A stretch of 64,000 nt of DNA from Bacteroidota bacterium (GTDB lineage: Bacteria > Bacteroidota > Ignavibacteria > UBA10030 > SZUA-254), in NCBI GenBank assembly GCA_020056225.1, contig JAGVIE010000038.1, positions 1 to 64,000 of the forward strand. The letters run 5' to 3'. The notes under the pieces are model-generated. The model saw only the letters and a list, made by a program, of their open reading frames with translations. It was not told where the DNA came from and searched no databases. The position numbers were made by a program, and so were the translations under genes. Of the stretch, positions 1 to 10,000 are shown one piece after another (position 1 is the first letter of the stretch; the number at the start of each line of letters is the position of its first letter).

Positions 1-259
1 CTTCGTACGACTATGACTCGTATGGAAAACTCGGTCGCTCCACTATTAATGTTAATATTCCCTACCGTTTTACCGGGCAGGAGTTTGCCTGTCCCGCAAT
101 TCTTTTATGCGGGAATTTTGATATTAACCCGCACAACTTCCGTGCGAGAATATATGACAGTGACCTCGGAAGATTTATGCAACCGATCCTGCTGGGCAAG
201 GTAAGTTGGAAACAGATGTTACCAAAAACAAAGTCCCGTTTACATACGGGACTTTTTAG
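1..259 (+). pseudogene. C-terminal remnant of an RHS-repeat protein, frameshifted
   Basis: Reading from base 3 gives YDYDSYGKLG, then PYRFTGQEF and NFRARIYDSDLGRFMQ, which is the RHS repeat-associated core (usual form: RFTGQE ... YNFRARYYDPDLGRF.Q.DP). At base 182 the frame breaks: frame 3 continues as PILLGK and stops at 276-278, while frame 2 continues TDPAGQG, the family's expected continuation, and stops at TAG 257-259. One missing A between CAA and ACC would explain it. The usual region between TGQE and the NFRAR strand is also altered. RHS proteins are large secreted or surface polymorphic-toxin scaffolds; here only the end of the core is visible and the gene starts before the window. 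No toxin domain follows. It could be a decayed copy or a sequencing error; I favour a decayed or truncated copy. Confidence 0.7.
231..257 (+). terminator. Rho-independent terminator after the RHS remnant
   Basis: Perfect 9-bp stem AAGTCCCGT (231-239) / ACGGGACTT (246-254) with a 6-nt loop, followed by a short T run (253-257). It ends the plus-strand RHS remnant and lies just before the convergent cold-shock gene. The frame-2 stop codon of the remnant falls in its tail. Confidence 0.75.
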
Positions 260-287
260 TTTAGAAATTGTTATTTGAGTCGGTTTG

Positions 288-491
288 TCACACGCGGCTA
301 ATGTTGTAAGCGCGCTTTCCTTTTTGTTCTGCCTTTTCCTCAAACTGAACTTTATCTCCCTGTACCAGCACATCGCGGAAGCCGGTATTTTTTACGTTGC
401 TCTTATGAAAGAAAATTTCTTCCCCTTGGTCTGTTGTGATAAAACCAAATCCTTTAGTCGGATTGAAAAATTTCACTGTACCTTGTGTCAT
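288..491 (-). CDS. Cold-shock domain protein (CspA family)
   Basis: A 67-residue single cold-shock domain, the usual family size. It begins MTQGTVKFF and has RNA-binding motif RNP1 as KGFGFI (13-18) and RNP2 as IFFH (26-29). Such proteins bind single-stranded RNA and DNA in the cytoplasm and melt secondary structure. A GGAG ribosome site precedes the ATG (AGGAGATCGACAATT). It lies about 90 bp downstream of a second cold-shock gene in the same direction, with a terminator between them, so it probably has its own transcript. Whether it is cold-induced cannot be told from the sequence. Confidence 0.93.
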   Translation of the reverse strand: MTQGTVKFFNPTKGFGFITTDQGEEIFFHKSNVKNTGFRDVLVQGDKVQFEEKAEQKGKRAYNISRV

Positions 492-530
492 AATTGTCGA
501 TCTCCTCTCTTAATAATAATGATGTAGAAA

Positions 531-562
531 AACCCCAGCCGGCTCAATAGCCGTCTGGGGTT
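531..562 (-). terminator. Terminator between the two cold-shock genes
   Basis: Outer stem AACCCCAG (531-538) / CTGGGGTT (555-562), one C/T mismatch, then inner stem CGGCT (540-544) / AGCCG (549-553) with a 4-nt loop. Read on the minus strand it is followed by TTTTT (526-530 are mostly A on the plus strand), so it fits termination of the gene at 582-782. Confidence 0.85.
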
Positions 563-581
563 CAATATTGGGAGTTATGCC

Positions 582-782
582 CTAAATCTTCTTAACGTTG
601 GCTGCTTGTAATCCCTTCGGTCCCTGTTCAACGTCAAACTGGACCTTATCACCTTTGTTGAGTGCGCGATATCCGTCGCCCGTAATCGCTTTGAAGTGAA
701 CGAATACATCTTCACCGCTCTGACGTGAAACAAACCCGTATCCCTTGGGTCCACTAAACCATTTCACGGTACCCTCTTCCAT
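582..782 (-). CDS. Cold-shock domain protein (CspA family), second copy
   Basis: A 66-residue cold-shock domain starting MEEGTVKWF, with RNP1 as KGYGFV (13-18) and RNP2 as VFVHF (26-30). The start at 782 is preferred over an in-frame one at 851 because it matches the family's N-terminus and is preceded by GAAAGGATGTTCC, a good ribosome site; the 23 extra residues of the longer frame look like translated leader. It differs from its downstream neighbour at many positions (W8 versus F8, longer tail), so the two are diverged paralogues rather than a recent duplication. Confidence 0.93.
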   Translation of the reverse strand: MEEGTVKWFSGPKGYGFVSRQSGEDVFVHFKAITGDGYRALNKGDKVQFDVEQGPKGLQAANVKKI

Positions 783-1422
783 GGAACATCCTTTCAAATA
801 AATGTTACAATAATGTACCTGAGGTTCTGTCCACCGCAGGATAGGCACCAACCGTACCGCCAGAATTTTGTGCTTTTAAGGCTTAAAACTTTAGATGGAT
901 GTGCGCATTTCTCGCACAATCACTCGTTTTATACCCATATCATCTAACAGTGATGATCTGCCTGCGATGACCGACCTCGTGGAATGTTCAAAAAAGAGGC
1001 TGAACCGGACACGGGGAAAACATCTTCAGCTATGGCGCAAAATCGTGGCTACGCCGCCAGCACGCAAATTTTTCTGCGAGCGGGACAAAAACGGAGTACT
1101 GCTGCTTACAGTTCAAGATAGTGAAATATTCGTGCGGAGGCAAGAAGAATTTTTTAAGGTACAGTAAATATTTGATTTTTGGATGAAAAAATTCGAAATT
1201 TGATTGGAACATTCGATTAAGGTTATCAGGATCGATCTTGTCTTCTCTGATTTTGTATGACAACTCTTAATCTTAGAAGAGATGCGAAACGCGATCGTTC
1301 ACCCGGCAGCAATGAATTTATCCGGTTTCTGCAAATTTACACAGATGAATTTTTAGAAAGAAACCGGGCCGCTTTTTGATCGAAACGGAATAAGCATTTA
1401 AAATATTTCAAAGGAGTTGATT
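783..1422. other. Gap of about 640 bp without a supported gene
   Basis: This lies between two divergent genes (cold-shock on the minus strand, adenosine kinase family on the plus strand), so both promoters must be here. Two overlapping frames (895-1167 plus, 1030-1263 minus) show no recognisable domain, and their predicted proteins look like out-of-frame composition. Part of the left side is probably a long untranslated leader of the cold-shock gene, as is common in that family. I see no convincing RNA fold or repeat. Confidence 0.5.
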
Positions 1423-1905
1423 ATGGATCTGCAGGTAATTGCTATTGAGAAACCCCCGGACATGAATTTGATTCTGGGTCAGTCACATTTTATTAAAACC
1501 GTTGAAGACATATATGAAGCGATAATATCCACAAACCCGGGCATGAAGTTTGGGTTAGCGTTCTGCGAATCGTCCGGTCCGGCGCTGGTCAGGTACGTCG
1601 GCAACGATCAAAACCTAATAGAGATCGCACGAAAGAATGCCATGAAGCTTGGATGCGGACATTCATTTATAATCTTTATGGAGAACGGCTTCCCGCTGAA
1701 CATACTGAATGTTGTTAAAAACGTCCCTGAAGTTTGCAACATCTTTTGCGCGACCGCAAATCAGGTTGAGGTGATTGTTGCTGAAACCCCGCAGGGTAGA
1801 GGTATTCTTGGCGTGATTGACGGAATAAAACCGAAAGGAATTGAAACCGATGCCGACATCAAGCATCGAAAAGAATTTTTAAGGAAGATTGGTTATAAGC
1901 TTTAA
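1423..1905 (+). CDS. Adenosine-specific kinase family protein (PF04008-type)
   Basis: A 160-residue cytoplasmic protein that I recognise as the short alpha/beta family often annotated as adenosine-specific kinase, common in archaea and scattered in bacteria. Recognisable stretches are GMKFGLAFCESSGPALVR near the middle and TPQGRGILGVIDG near the C-terminus. The start at 1423 is chosen over a TTG at 1417 because AAAGGAG sits seven bases before this ATG. The length is normal for the family. Adenosine phosphorylation rests on the family name only; the biochemical evidence for the family is thin. The next gene is about 70 bp downstream and unrelated, so a shared operon is possible but says little about function. 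Confidence 0.75.
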   Translation: MDLQVIAIEKPPDMNLILGQSHFIKTVEDIYEAIISTNPGMKFGLAFCESSGPALVRYVGNDQNLIEIARKNAMKLGCGHSFIIFMENGFPLNILNVVKNVPEVCNIFCATANQVEVIVAETPQGRGILGVIDGIKPKGIETDADIKHRKEFLRKIGYKL

Positions 1906-1974
1906 GATAAGAGTTATGGGTTATGAGTTGTGAGTTATTAGAGCTTGAGAAAATATCTATTAAAAGGAAATATT

Positions 1975-2472
1975 ATGGGTAAAATGATATTGTTGTTGTC
2001 GAGTATAATTTATTTAGGAATAACATTCCCCGGCTGTCAACCAAGCGATGAACAGATTCGGAAAATCGTCAAAGAAGAGCTTGCGTCCGCGCTGGAACGA
2101 ACAGCAATTACCGATGCAAACGTGATAGGTCCGTATAGTCCGGCGCAGAAAGTAGGCAACTTTCTTTTCGTTTCCGGGCAAATAGCGATTGATCCCATTA
2201 CGGGGGAGCTTAACCAAGATAACATTGAGATCGAAACCCGGCAGGTTCTGACCAATCTTATGAACATTCTAAAAAAAGCCGGCTGCGATTCTTCCAATGT
2301 CATTTCAGCAACCGTGTACATAACCGATATGAAGAATTATCCGAAGATGAACAATGTCTATGGCGGATATTTCGCCGAAGGCAACTATCCGGCGCGCGCA
2401 ACCGTTCAGGTCGCGGCGCTTCCCCGCAACGCGAACGTAGAAATTTCGGCTATTGCATATAAATCTAAATAA
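1975..2472 (+). CDS. RidA/YjgF-family deaminase with a lipoprotein signal
   Basis: 165 residues. From about residue 50 this is a full RidA domain (IGPYSPAQKVGNFLFVSGQI ... NYPARATVQVAALP), including the conserved arginine (R141 here) that binds the carboxylate of 2-aminoacrylate-type imines. RidA normally hydrolyses reactive enamines/imines from PLP enzymes in the cytosol. Unlike usual RidA (about 125 residues), this one starts with a hydrophobic signal sequence ending in FPGC (Cys21), a plausible though not ideal lipobox, followed by a short charged linker. It is therefore probably anchored in a membrane facing the periplasm. Start 1975 is supported by AAAAGGAAATATT; an in-frame ATG 30 bp upstream has no ribosome site. 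It sits 11 bp before the secreted M14 peptidase gene, suggesting co-transcription. Confidence 0.85.
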   Translation: MGKMILLLSSIIYLGITFPGCQPSDEQIRKIVKEELASALERTAITDANVIGPYSPAQKVGNFLFVSGQIAIDPITGELNQDNIEIETRQVLTNLMNILKKAGCDSSNVISATVYITDMKNYPKMNNVYGGYFAEGNYPARATVQVAALPRNANVEISAIAYKSK

Positions 2473-2483
2473 AAGGAAACCGC

Positions 2484-5129
2484 ATGAAATACATTTTTCT
2501 TCTCTTAATTTTTACTTTTACGCTAATCGCTCAACCGGCATATGATGGGAATATCCCGACACCAAAACAAATTATCGGTTACGAGTCTGGGGAAAAGTTT
2601 ACGCCGCATTGGAAAATTGAAAAATACATCTACGCGCTCAAAGACGCGGCTCCAAACCGGGTTCGTGTATTCACCTATGGTGAAACTTACGAAGGCAGAA
2701 TGCTGTATCTTGCCGTGTTCAGTTCTGCCGATAATCTCGACCATCTCGACGTAATAAAAAATAACATCCAAAAACTATCCGATCCGGGAATGATAAGCGA
2801 AGCGGAAGCAAATCGAATAATTAAATCTTCGCCGGCTGTCGCATGGCTTTCTTACGGGGTTCATGGCAACGAAGCATCAAGCACGGAAGCCGCTCTTAAT
2901 GTTATGTATGAGCTTGCCGCGCGCACCGATTCTGAAACACAATCGATGCTCGAAAAAATTGTGGTAGTCATCGATCCGCTTCTTAATCCCGATGGTCATG
3001 AGCGGTATGTGAATTTTCAGATAACTCGAGCCGGAAAAACGCCGGTTGACGACCGCGCCGCCGCCGAACACAGCGAAGACTGGCCCGGAGGCCGTTCTAA
3101 TCATTACTTCTTCGATCTTAACCGCGATTGGGCGTGGCTTACTCAGAAAGAAACACAAACACGTATTAAAATATATCAGGAATGGAAACCGCAGGTTCAT
3201 GCCGACTTTCACGAGATGGGATATAATAGCTCTTACTTTTTCTTCCCGTCGTTCAAGCCGGTCAACAAACACATTCCAAAGAATACAATCGAATGGGGAG
3301 AGCTATACGGCAAAGGAAACGCGGCGGCATTCGATGCAAAAGGATGGAGTTATTGGAGCGGCGAGATTTTTGATCTGTTCTATCCCGGTTTTGGCGACTC
3401 GTGGCCCTCACTGAACGGTGCCATCGGCATGACTTATGAGCAGGGCGGGCAGGTAGGTGTCCGGGTTAAACGAAGCGACGAAACAATTCTTACACTCAAA
3501 GATCGCCTCGACCATCATGTTGCGACATCACTTGCAACACTGAAAACCACGGCAGACAACCGCGAAAAGCGGTTGAAGGATTTTCACCAGTTTTTTAAAG
3601 ATGCGATTGACGAAGGTCGCAACGGTCAGCTCAAAGCTTACATCATAGATCCGACAAAAGATCCAGCAAAAGCCGCAAAGATGGCATTACTTCTCCAGCA
3701 ACAGGGTATTGAGCTTACTCGCGCACAAAAGGAATTTTCGCTCGATGGTATAAAAACATATTTTCAAAAGGAAGGGATTAAGAAGAAATTCCCGAAAGAA
3801 AGTTATATAATATCACTTGAACAGCCGGCTCATCGGCTCATCATGTCGCTCATGGAAGAAGATCCTGCAATCAGCGATACATTTTTTTATGATATCTCAA
3901 CGTGGGCGTTGCCGGTAGCATACGGAGTTGAAACATATTGGACAAACAAACCGATTCCTGTTCCGACAGAAAAGATTGAAACAATTACCCCGCCCGATGG
4001 TTATATCAACAGCGAAAACGCAACCTATGCGTACGTATTCAGATGGAATTCAAACAATGCAATCAAAGCCCTTGTCCAGTTGCTGCAGCACGATTATAAA
4101 GCGCATGTTGCACTCAGGCAGTTTACGAGCAACGGTGAGAAATTTGAACGGGGTTCGATAATAATTCCCATCCTCGCCAACCCGAAAGATATACATGAGC
4201 AAATGCAGAAAATAGCGAAGCAATATCACATTACCATCTATTCGGCGAAAAGCGGTTATACGGAAAAAGGAATCAATCTTGGCTCAGACCGAGCTGTGCG
4301 ATTGAAAAAGCCTAAAATTATTGTTGCTACCAATTCGCCGGTTTCTTCGGAATCGTTCGGTGCTATCTGGTCGATGTTCGATAACGATTATGGAGTAGAT
4401 TTTGTACCGATGAAATTAGATCGACTTCGCTCAATTGATCTTCACGATTACACCGCTATAGTTTTTCCCGATGACTGGGGTAACGGCTACGGTTACAAGA
4501 GCCAGCTTGATTCCAACGCAGTACAGAAAATTAAAACATGGATAGCTGGCGGCGGAACGTTTATCGGTATCGAAGGTGGGGCGGCATTCGCTTCTGCGTC
4601 GGTAGGGAAAATTTCGAGCGTGAAAATCAAGGAGAAGAAAAAGAAGGATGATAAGAAAGATGAAAAGAAGGATGATAAAAAAGACGTGAAGAAAGAGGAA
4701 ATGCTTTCGGATGAAGAACTTGAGAAGCGCATGACGGTTGAAGAACGTGAGCGAAAACAGCGCCTCGAATATATCCCGGGGACCATGATGCGCGTAAAGT
4801 TAGACAATTCGCATCCGCTTGGTTTCGGGTACGATTCAATCATTACAGTTTTGAAAACTACAAACACAATTTTCGAGCTGAGTGAAAAAGGATATAATGT
4901 CGGCATTTACACTAAATCACCGCGACTCAGCGGATACATTTCGAAAGAGAATGAGAAAATGTTGGAAGAAACCCCATTCCTAATCCATGAACAGCACGGA
5001 TCGGGAAACATCGTGCTTTTCACCGACGATCCCAACTTCCGCCTCTTCTGGGAAAATCTTAACAAAGTATTTTTGAACAGCGTTCTGCTAATGCCGAGCA
5101 TCAGAGACGTAACGATGACGGCGGAGTAG
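2484..5129 (+). CDS. Secreted M14-family zinc carboxypeptidase
   Basis: 881 residues with an N-terminal signal peptide (MKYIFLLLIFTFTLIAQPA). Residues about 35-360 form an M14 carboxypeptidase domain: zinc ligands H127 and E130 in VHGNEASS, a third ligand in ADFHEMGY (H243), the DLNRDW motif (211-216) that in the family carries a substrate-carboxylate arginine, and the likely catalytic glutamate in TYEQGG (E319). The remaining 500 residues include a Gly-rich GIEGGAAF stretch resembling a glutamine-amidotransferase-like fold, interrupted by a very Lys/Asp/Glu-rich insertion at about residues 712-740. There is no T9SS sorting tail, so it is likely periplasmic or released by another route. AAAAGGAAACCGC precedes the ATG. 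Substrate is unknown. Confidence 0.88.
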   Translation: MKYIFLLLIFTFTLIAQPAYDGNIPTPKQIIGYESGEKFTPHWKIEKYIYALKDAAPNRVRVFTYGETYEGRMLYLAVFSSADNLDHLDVIKNNIQKLSDPGMISEAEANRIIKSSPAVAWLSYGVHGNEASSTEAALNVMYELAARTDSETQSMLEKIVVVIDPLLNPDGHERYVNFQITRAGKTPVDDRAAAEHSEDWPGGRSNHYFFDLNRDWAWLTQKETQTRIKIYQEWKPQVHADFHEMGYNSSYFFFPSFKPVNKHIPKNTIEWGELYGKGNAAAFDAKGWSYWSGEIFDLFYPGFGDSWPSLNGAIGMTYEQGGQVGVRVKRSDETILTLKDRLDHHVATSLATLKTTADNREKRLKDFHQFFKDAIDEGRNGQLKAYIIDPTKDPAKAAKMALLLQQQGIELTRAQKEFSLDGIKTYFQKEGIKKKFPKESYIISLEQPAHRLIMSLMEEDPAISDTFFYDISTWALPVAYGVETYWTNKPIPVPTEKIETITPPDGYINSENATYAYVFRWNSNNAIKALVQLLQHDYKAHVALRQFTSNGEKFERGSIIIPILANPKDIHEQMQKIAKQYHITIYSAKSGYTEKGINLGSDRAVRLKKPKIIVATNSPVSSESFGAIWSMFDNDYGVDFVPMKLDRLRSIDLHDYTAIVFPDDWGNGYGYKSQLDSNAVQKIKTWIAGGGTFIGIEGGAAFASASVGKISSVKIKEKKKKDDKKDEKKDDKKDVKKEEMLSDEELEKRMTVEERERKQRLEYIPGTMMRVKLDNSHPLGFGYDSIITVLKTTNTIFELSEKGYNVGIYTKSPRLSGYISKENEKMLEETPFLIHEQHGSGNIVLFTDDPNFRLFWENLNKVFLNSVLLMPSIRDVTMTAE

Positions 5130-5232
5130 AAAGTGGAATAATGGAGTGGTGGAGTATTGGATTATTGAATAAATTTTCAATTGACTATCGACAGTTCTGA
5201 CAAAATTAAAAATTAATTGGAGTACTTGATAA

Positions 5233-6894
5233 ATGAATTTAGTAGATAAAAAATCAATCAAAGCCCCATATGGAAAACAGCTTACGTGCAAGGGCTGGAT
5301 ACAGGAAGCGGCGATGCGGATGCTGATGAATAACCTCGACACAGAAGTTGCAGAAAAACCGGAAGAACTTATTGTTTACGGCGGAACCGGAAAAGCCGCC
5401 CGCAACTGGGAATGTTACGAAGCGATCATCAACAGTTTAAAAAATTTAGAGAATGATGAGACTTTACTCGTGCAATCGGGCAAGCCAGTCGGAATTTTCA
5501 GAACGCATCTCAATGCACCGCGTGTGCTGATTTCTAATTCCATGCTCGTTCCGCATTGGGCAACATGGGATGAGTTCCGTCGGCTTGAAAGTTTAGGATT
5601 AACAATGTATGGACAAATGACAGCAGGCAGTTGGATTTATATCGGATCGCAAGGCATTCTACAGGGAACTTACGAAACATTTGCCGCTTGCGCCGATAAA
5701 TATTTTGGCAGCTCGCTTGCCGGAAAATTTTTACTAACCGCCGGACTTGGCGGTATGGGCGGCGCACAACCGCTTGCCGCAACAATGAACGGCGCGGCTT
5801 GTCTTGCCATCGAAGTAGATCGTCTGAGAATTGAAAAAAGATTGAATACAAAGTACGTAAATAAGATGGCTACAAGTCTGGATGAAGCATTGCAATTGAT
5901 TGAAGATGCAAGATTGAAGAAAGAAGCGATTTCGGTTGCGTTGCTTGGAAATGCCGCAGATGTTCTGCCTGAGCTTGTTCGTAGAGGAATCACACCCGAC
6001 ATTCTTACCGACCAAACTTCTGCGCATGATACTTTAAACGGTTACGTCCCGTATGGATTATCTTACGAAGACGCGCTTGCGCTTCGCAAATCTAATCCCC
6101 AAAAATATATCACAATGTCAAGAGCTTCAATAGTCGAACATGTGAAAGCAATGATTGAGTTGAAGAATCGCGGTGCAGTTACATTCGACTATGGTAACAA
6201 TATTCGCGGTGAGGCGCTGGCGAACGGATTGAAGAACGCATTCGATATTCCCGGGTTCGTGCCGGAATATATACGGCCGCTTTTCTGCGATGGTAAAGGA
6301 CCGTTCCGCTGGGCGGCGCTTTCAGGTGACCCGGAAGATATTTACCGAACCGACCGTGCTGTGATCGAAACATTTCCCGACAACAAACCTCTTTGCCGAT
6401 GGATTGAAAAAGCACAGAAGGAAGTGAAATTTCAAGGACTTCCTGCCCGTATTTGCTGGCTAGGCTATGGTGAGCGTGCGAAAATGGGAAAAATATTTAA
6501 CCACTTGGTTGCAAAAGGTGAAGTGAAAGCGCCGATTGTTATAGGCAGAGATCATCTCGATTGTGGCTCCGTTGCTTCGCCAAACCGTGAGACAGAAAAA
6601 ATGAAAGATGGGAGTGATGCCATTGCCGATTGGCCCATCTTGAACGCCCTGCTTAATGCCGTTGGCGGTGCAAGCTGGGTCAGTGTTCATCATGGTGGCG
6701 GTGTTGGTATTGGTATGTCGATACATGCCGGTATGGTTGTAGTTGCTGATGGCACAAAAGAAGCAGAAAAACGGCTGGAGAGAGTTCTCACATACGATCC
6801 GGGCATGGGTATCATTCGCCATGCAGATGCGGGCTATGAGCGTGCGATTGAGAATGCTAAGAATTTCAGCGTGAAAGTGCCGATGATAAAGTGA
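5233..6894 (+). CDS. hutU: Urocanate hydratase
   Basis: 553 residues, the normal length. Urocanase adds water to urocanate to give imidazolone propionate, the second step of histidine degradation, using tightly bound NAD+. The NAD-binding [10 protein letters not shown] loop is at residues 171-180, and the diagnostic [13 protein letters not shown] and [13 protein letters not shown] motifs lie in the C-terminal half. The start is preceded by GGAG eleven bases upstream. A TTGACT hexamer at 5181-5186 could be a -35 box but has only a weak -10. No histidine ammonia-lyase gene (hutH) is next to it; the following steps (hutI, ftcD, fchA) lie about 57 kb away at the other end of the window. Confidence 0.97.
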   Translation: MNLVDKKSIKAPYGKQLTCKGWIQEAAMRMLMNNLDTEVAEKPEELIVYGGTGKAARNWECYEAIINSLKNLENDETLLVQSGKPVGIFRTHLNAPRVLISNSMLVPHWATWDEFRRLESLGLTMYGQMTAGSWIYIGSQGILQGTYETFAACADKYFGSSLAGKFLLTAGLGGMGGAQPLAATMNGAACLAIEVDRLRIEKRLNTKYVNKMATSLDEALQLIEDARLKKEAISVALLGNAADVLPELVRRGITPDILTDQTSAHDTLNGYVPYGLSYEDALALRKSNPQKYITMSRASIVEHVKAMIELKNRGAVTFDYGNNIRGEALANGLKNAFDIPGFVPEYIRPLFCDGKGPFRWAALSGDPEDIYRTDRAVIETFPDNKPLCRWIEKAQKEVKFQGLPARICWLGYGERAKMGKIFNHLVAKGEVKAPIVIGRDHLDCGSVASPNRETEKMKDGSDAIADWPILNALLNAVGGASWVSVHHGGGVGIGMSIHAGMVVVADGTKEAEKRLERVLTYDPGMGIIRHADAGYERAIENAKNFSVKVPMIK

Positions 6895-6927
6895 ACATCT
6901 GAGCCTTAATCAACTAATAAAAACAAA

Positions 6928-6963
6928 TCCCATCTCGTACACTGTTACAGTATCGGGATGGGA
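6928..6963 (-). terminator. Hairpin between convergent hutU and the T9SS gene
   Basis: TCCCATC (6928-6934) pairs with GATGGGA (6957-6963), extended inward by a T-G wobble and CG/CG pairs around a loop of about 9 nt. The minus strand continues with the T-rich TTTGTTTTTATTAG, so it is a good terminator for the gene at 7023-10676; the plus side lacks a T run but may still halt hutU transcription. Confidence 0.65.
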
Positions 6964-7022
6964 CCTGTTAATAAAATGCTAACTCTGAATCTCAGAAGTT
7001 GGATTATTGTTCTATCATATCG

Positions 7023-10000
7023 TTATCTGAGAAGCAACATTTTCTTCACTTGCGTGAAAGATTTGTTGTGATCAGTTGTAGCAACCGCTTCTAAACGATA
7101 GAAGTACACGCCGCTCGGCAGCTTCGTAGCGTCGAATTCAACATCGTAACTTCCTGGTTTCTTATTGTCGTTGACCAGCGTTGCTACTTCTCTGCCGAGT
7201 ACATCAAAAACTTTCAGTATTACATGACTATTAACAGGTAGCTGATAACGGATGGCTGTTACCGGATTGAATGGATTAGGATAATTCTGCGCTAAGTTGT
7301 AGCTGTCCGGTGAAAGCAGCGAGCCCTGATCATCGCCAATTCCAGTTACCTGATTCTGCAAGTACAGCGTATCGTCAATTGTTCCGTTGTTACCAACATC
7401 AACAAGCACCATCAACTCGTTGTTTGTTATATCCGTCCAGTTTGGGACAAAAGTATGTGATGTATTTTCTGATAATGGAATATTAAAATCAACAAATCTT
7501 CCCAATCCCGTTTTTGCAGCAAAGTTTAATTCAATATCGTAGTTCTTTGCCGAACCATAAGAGATAAATTTAAGATTGTCATTATTAGGGTTTTTAATAT
7601 TTACAGAATCATTCTGTGCAAGATCAATTGATCGAAGAATGAAAACCCTTTCTTCAGTTGTTTCGTTTATTATGTTAAGAAGCTTTACTGATTTTGTCTG
7701 AGCATCAGGATTTGTAACAGAAACCCCTCCACCAAAGAATAACCTGTCTGTTTGTGTTTGAAGAGCGCCGCTTCTTTCATAAGAAAATGATTTATTGCTG
7801 GTGAAGAAAAAAGCTTCAATGGTATCTGCTGTAAAGTTATTCATAATGACCGAGTACTCGTCGTTTATAAGCTCATAAGCATAAGGTGGTGATTCGCTTC
7901 CATTTTTTAATATTCTGGGAAAGGATTCCGGTATTTCATTAAGAACAATATTATTATTGAATCCTGTTACCTTTCCCTGATAATCAATAATGCTTATAGA
8001 TGCCTCAGGAGAGTTATGAATCTCTAATGTATTAGCACTTAGAATAAATGGCGATTTAGAACTGTTATCAATTTCTGATGTATTTTTATTAGGAATAGAT
8101 GGCGATTTATGAACCGATGCAACAGGGAAAAATCCTCCGAATAAATAATTATTCGCCGGTACTTCAAGATAAATGTTTCTATTTCCTCCCCAATCGGTCC
8201 AGTCATCTGAAGACCACCATCCATTTCCACCGTCGACGGTAGTATCAATAACGATAGGATTGCTTGAATAGGGATTCGAGTTATCATAGACGTGAACATA
8301 ATAAAGGTTTTGTTGAATTGAGTCCTGCTTCAAACCATAAACAAGAATTGTGTGCGCGCCACTACCCGGACCATTATTATAGATTGATAGAGTTTTTACA
8401 ATTGCGTTATCCTCTTTCAGCATCTGCTTTATTTCGTTAAGGGTTTGGGTCGGGGTTATTATTTCATACTTAACTTGGTCATTGGCAATTGAAGGATTAC
8501 CATACTGGTTAGTAAATAATTCATTGACAACTTTTTTTACCTCATTGCCCGATACCACAGAAATTGGATTTCCAAAAGCAGGAAACGTTGGATATTTAAG
8601 CCTAAAATCTTGTCCGAATCCAAAGGCAAGTGCATTTGATGCAGCTATTCCGAAACACGATCCGCCCCAATTTCTAGACTTTGCCCACCATTTTAAAACT
8701 GCTGTAGGTTTATATATTCCATAAGTCGTATCATAATAACAAGCACCAACCGTAAAAGTATTTACCCAGGAAACCCAGTCAGGGTGGTAACGAGATATGG
8801 ACTTTGCAAAGGTACTGTCTCCCACAAATTGATCATATGATATACCTGTAAACGGATCAATCCCCTGATAGTTAAACTGACTATACCAGCTTGCAGGCCA
8901 CATATCTGCTTGATTATTACTAAAACCCCATTGGTCACGAGCTTTATCATAAGCATAGTAGGTTGAGTCGCTATATAATTTTGTAAGGACATAAGGTTTT
9001 AACCTGAATACTCCGCTCTCCATTGCTTGAGTAGTGTCAGCCGCGTTTTCAACAAATATTTTTGATTGGTAAGAAAGAATTGTATCGGGTATTTCCCACA
9101 CATATTCGGGGTTGGTAATTAGAAAACCTCGCGCAATTGTATATTCGGTTTGCTGCGGAGTTTCAAAGTTAAGAATGCATTTTATGTTAGCTGATAACCA
9201 GCCTTCGTTTGTCCATTTTATTGTATTGGTTTCGCCGGCGATCCATTTTTCTAAAGCATCAGGTTGATATACCGTACCTAGTTGCAAATACTTTATAGTA
9301 GCATAGTCAGAAGTTGATCCGCTCATTGAACCTCCCGTTACATACACATTACCTGAGTCGTCCAATGCGATTGATTGTGCATTATCGCTTTCATTTCCCG
9401 GTCCGTTATATCTTATAACCCACTGCTGTCCGCCTGAAGCAGAATATTTGACTGTGGCATAATCATAATTTATTCCGCTTACTATACTCCAACCTGTCAC
9501 ATATACATTTCCTAAGCCATCCAATGCGAGTGAAGATGCCCAATCACCACTATTTCCCGGTCCATTATATCTTGCAACCCACTGCTGAACACCTGATGAA
9601 TTGTATTTTATAGTGGCATAGTCGCCATTTGTTCCAATTCCGCCGCTAATACCTGTCACATACACATTACCTGAACCGTCCACTGCAATTGAATGTGCAT
9701 CATCCCCGCTATTTCCTGGTCCGTTATATCTTTTAACCCAAAGCTGCGTGCCAGCGGAGGAATATTTTATTGTGGCATAGTCAGTACTGGTTCCACTTCC
9801 CTTACTAAAACCTGTAACATACACATTTCCTGAGCCATCAACTGCGATTGACCATGCAAAATCCAAGTCATTTCCAGGTCCGTTATATCTTTTAACCCAC
9901 TGCTGAGCACCTGCGGAATTGTATTTTATTGTGGCATAGTCACGCACCGTTGTGAGTGTCCCATCGCTAGCACCAGTCACATACACATTACCCGAACCAT

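Noticed and set aside
895-1263. Two overlapping frames (895-1167 plus, 1030-1263 minus)
   Set aside because: No recognisable domain, no good ribosome site, and overlapping on opposite strands; both look like chance frames in the gap.
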